7,257 nt of DNA from Rhodospirillales bacterium (lineage in GTDB: Bacteria; Pseudomonadota; Alphaproteobacteria; Rhodospirillales; Casp-alpha2): positions 1 to 7,257 of the forward strand of contig JANQIJ010000287.1 of the NCBI GenBank assembly GCA_028282185.1, written 5' to 3'. The position numbers and the translations under genes were made by a program. The notes beneath the pieces were generated by a model that made no database searches, had not been told where the DNA came from, and was given only the letters and a program-made list of their open reading frames with translations. Positions 6,714 through 7,257 of the stretch are shown here, piece after piece; the stretch's first letter is position 1, and each line of letters opens with the position of its first letter.

Positions 6714-6745
6714 TCGCCTCGGTTCCAGACAGGCGCGCGAGGCGA
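6714..6745 (-). other. Hairpin in the rpoH leader, between the small ORF and rpoH
   Basis: TCGCCTCG at 6714-6721 is the exact reverse complement of CGAGGCGA at 6738-6745, giving an 8-bp stem with a 16-nt loop. An alternative 7-bp register pairs GCCTCGC at 6711-6717 with 6737-6743, so two mutually exclusive folds share one arm. On the rpoH strand no T-run follows, so termination is unlikely. The structure ends about 30 nt before the rpoH start and leaves the AAGGGA ribosome site free. It may modulate readthrough or RNA stability. Confidence 0.4.
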
Positions 6746-6780
6746 CGTTGAGACATATTTCTAGAGGTTGAATACGGCAG

Positions 6781-6921
6781 CTATGTGACGGCCGGATCAC
6801 AGCCGCGCCAAGTCGATACAGACGCCACGACCCGCACCACTGCTGATGGCGTCGCGGGGACCGTTGCGACCCGTCGAAGGCGGTCGTGCTCAAAGAAAAG
6901 GGAATAATCGGTATTGGTCAT
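6781..6921 (-). CDS. Small hypothetical protein or leader peptide (46 aa) upstream of rpoH
   Basis: The ATG at 6921 is preceded by GGAGG 8 nt upstream, the best ribosome binding site in the window, and the frame runs to TAG at 6781-6783. The 46-residue product starts MTNTDYSLFFEHDRLRRVAT, continues Val/Ala-rich and ends WRGCDPAVT. It has no signal peptide, membrane helix or motif I recognise. In-frame starts further upstream (to 6990) lack a comparable site. A near-consensus promoter lies about 130 nt upstream and a hairpin precedes the ribosome site. rpoH begins 98 bp after the stop. It may be an independent small protein or a translated leader that affects rpoH expression; no run of a single regulatory codon is present as in classical attenuators. 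Evidence is the start signal and context only, so a fortuitous ORF remains possible. Confidence 0.5.
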   Translation of the reverse strand: MTNTDYSLFFEHDRLRRVATVPATPSAVVRVVASVSTWRGCDPAVT

Positions 6922-6950
6922 GCCTGCGTCCTCCTTCAGAAGCAACCCGG

Positions 6951-6986
6951 CATCCACGCCCGCATCGTTTGACGGCGTGGTTGATG
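6951..6986 (-). other. Stem-loop in the leader of the 46-codon ORF
   Basis: CCACGCC at 6954-6960 pairs with GGCGTGG at 6974-6980 across a 13-nt loop. CAT at 6951-6953 can pair with ATG at 6984-6986 past a 3-nt bulge. The transcribed stem would end about 16 nt before the GGAGG ribosome site. It would be part of a roughly 130-nt untranslated leader, which is long for a simple gene and suggests RNA-level control. No known riboswitch or RNA thermometer class is recognised. Confidence 0.4.
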
Positions 6987-7056
6987 GCAACTTGCCCCCC
7001 CGAACGGGCGACCACTCTATTTCCCAACGGTCCCAAATGGGCCCCGAAGGCTATTT

Positions 7057-7086
7057 ATTATATGCAATTTAGGACTGAATAATCAA
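7057..7086 (-). promoter_or_regulatory. Strong sigma70-like promoter reading toward the small ORF and rpoH
   Basis: On the minus strand TTGATT (7081-7086) and a perfect TATAAT (7057-7062) are separated by 18 bp, within the only markedly AT-rich patch of this stretch. Transcription would start near 7050. The leader to the 46-codon ORF would be about 130 nt. The -35 overlaps an inverted repeat (7071-7097), a possible operator arrangement. It is the best candidate promoter for the small ORF and possibly for rpoH and the genes behind it. Confidence 0.6.
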
Positions 7087-7097
7087 GTCCTGAGGAC
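7071..7097. repeat. Overlapping inverted repeats at the -35 region
   Basis: AGGACT (7071-7076) and AGTCCT (7086-7091) form a 6-bp dyad with a 9-nt centre. The second arm also forms the interrupted palindrome GTCCTgAGGAC at 7087-7097. One arm can thus pair with either neighbour. The dyad touches the -35 hexamer of the rpoH-side promoter, which would suit a repressor or activator site. Confidence 0.4.
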
Positions 7098-7098
7098 A

Positions 7099-7124
7099 TC
7101 TGCCGCCCGCCCGCCTGCGGCAGA
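7099..7124. repeat. Perfect 8-bp inverted repeat (hairpin)
   Basis: TCTGCCGC at 7099-7106 pairs with GCGGCAGA at 7117-7124 around a 10-nt C-rich loop. No T-run follows on either strand. It lies just upstream of the rpoH-side promoter and about 40 bp from the inferred IS end. It might be a weak terminator for transcription leaving the IS, or part of a small palindromic repeat family. Confidence 0.45.
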
Positions 7125-7130
7125 CAATTA

Positions 7131-7158
7131 AGCAATCGCACGATGCAGAGGGATTGCT
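7131..7158. repeat. 7-bp inverted repeat adjoining the IS end
   Basis: AGCAATC at 7131-7137 pairs with GATTGCT at 7152-7158 across 14 nt. It is the third consecutive dyad in about 90 bp and lies directly outside the inferred IS boundary. On the minus strand the stem is followed by TTAATTGT, too weak a T-tract to call a terminator. Confidence 0.35.
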
Positions 7159-7163
7159 CTCTA

Positions 7164-7257
7164 GGCTGTGGTGACAATTTAGTTATTTGAGCCAGAGCAT
7201 GATACTTGCAAGTTTGATGAAGCCGAAGAAGTTCTGAGCAAGCTTGTCGTATCGCGT
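7164..7257 (-). mobile_element. End of an IS5-family insertion sequence (rest beyond window)
   Basis: The stretch holds the transposase C-terminus and, 17 bp beyond its stop, the sequence GGCTGTGGTGACAATTT, which looks like the terminal inverted repeat of IS5-family (IS427-like) elements. It abuts CTAG (7161-7164), which fits the YTAR-type targets of this family. The exact boundary is inferred because the other end is not in view. Confidence 0.6.
7183..7257 (-). CDS. IS5-family transposase, C-terminal 24 codons (5' part beyond window)
   Basis: The minus-strand frame enters at the window edge and ends at TAA 7183-7185. Its 24 residues begin TRYDKLAQNFFGFIKLAS and end IMLWLK. The TRYDKLAxNF motif followed by a hydrophobic helix and a terminal WLK is typical of DDE transposases of the IS5 family, where it follows the last catalytic acidic residue. 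The catalytic DDE residues lie outside the window, so whether the copy is intact is unknown. It reads toward the rpoH region. Confidence 0.8.
   Translation of the reverse strand, partial: TRYDKLAQNFFGFIKLASIMLWLK

Noticed and set aside
1..7257. CRISPR array, tRNA or rRNA genes
   Set aside because: No regularly spaced repeats, cloverleaf or rRNA-like stretch was seen; the only tandem repeats are two-copy and unspaced.

Overview
The window looks like chromosomal DNA of an alphaproteobacterium, most likely of the Rhodospirillales type. The DNA is GC-rich, and it encodes a polar-type MotA/MotB pair and an RpoH with a classical RpoH box. A DUF62 SAM hydrolase and the C-terminal end of an IS5-family transposase are also present. 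The organism assignment is inferred from protein style; no rRNA or other lineage marker is present.

Left part, + strand (1-3690). The window opens in the Pro/Ala-rich C-terminal tail of an unidentified protein. A complete HlyD-type membrane fusion protein of a type I secretion system follows. After a 212-bp gap with its own candidate promoter come motA and motB, which form a stator ion channel of the PomA/PomB-like kind. MotB carries the channel aspartate and a peptidoglycan-binding OmpA domain. The pair most likely powers flagellar rotation. Its position beside a type I secretion adaptor also recalls the SiiA/SiiB modules that work with giant-adhesin exporters.

Middle (3691-3964) is a non-coding convergent gap between motB and the next gene. 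It holds two independent short tandem duplications (17 bp and 19 bp units) and no convincing terminator.

Right part, - strand (3965-7257). Read in the transcription direction (high to low coordinates), it starts with the last 24 codons of an IS5-family transposase and the probable IS end. A cluster of short dyads and a strong sigma70-like promoter (7057-7086) come next. A 46-codon ORF with an excellent Shine-Dalgarno follows, then rpoH (heat-shock sigma factor), a SAM hydrolase (adenosine-forming, DUF62 family) and an MBL-fold hydrolase. Gaps of about 95-130 bp without clear terminators make a loosely spaced operon led by rpoH plausible.

Most of the window is ordinary housekeeping and motility DNA. 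The parts most worth a second look are the structured leader and small ORF ahead of rpoH, the association of a type I secretion adaptor with motAB, and the repeats and dyads in the intergenic stretches.
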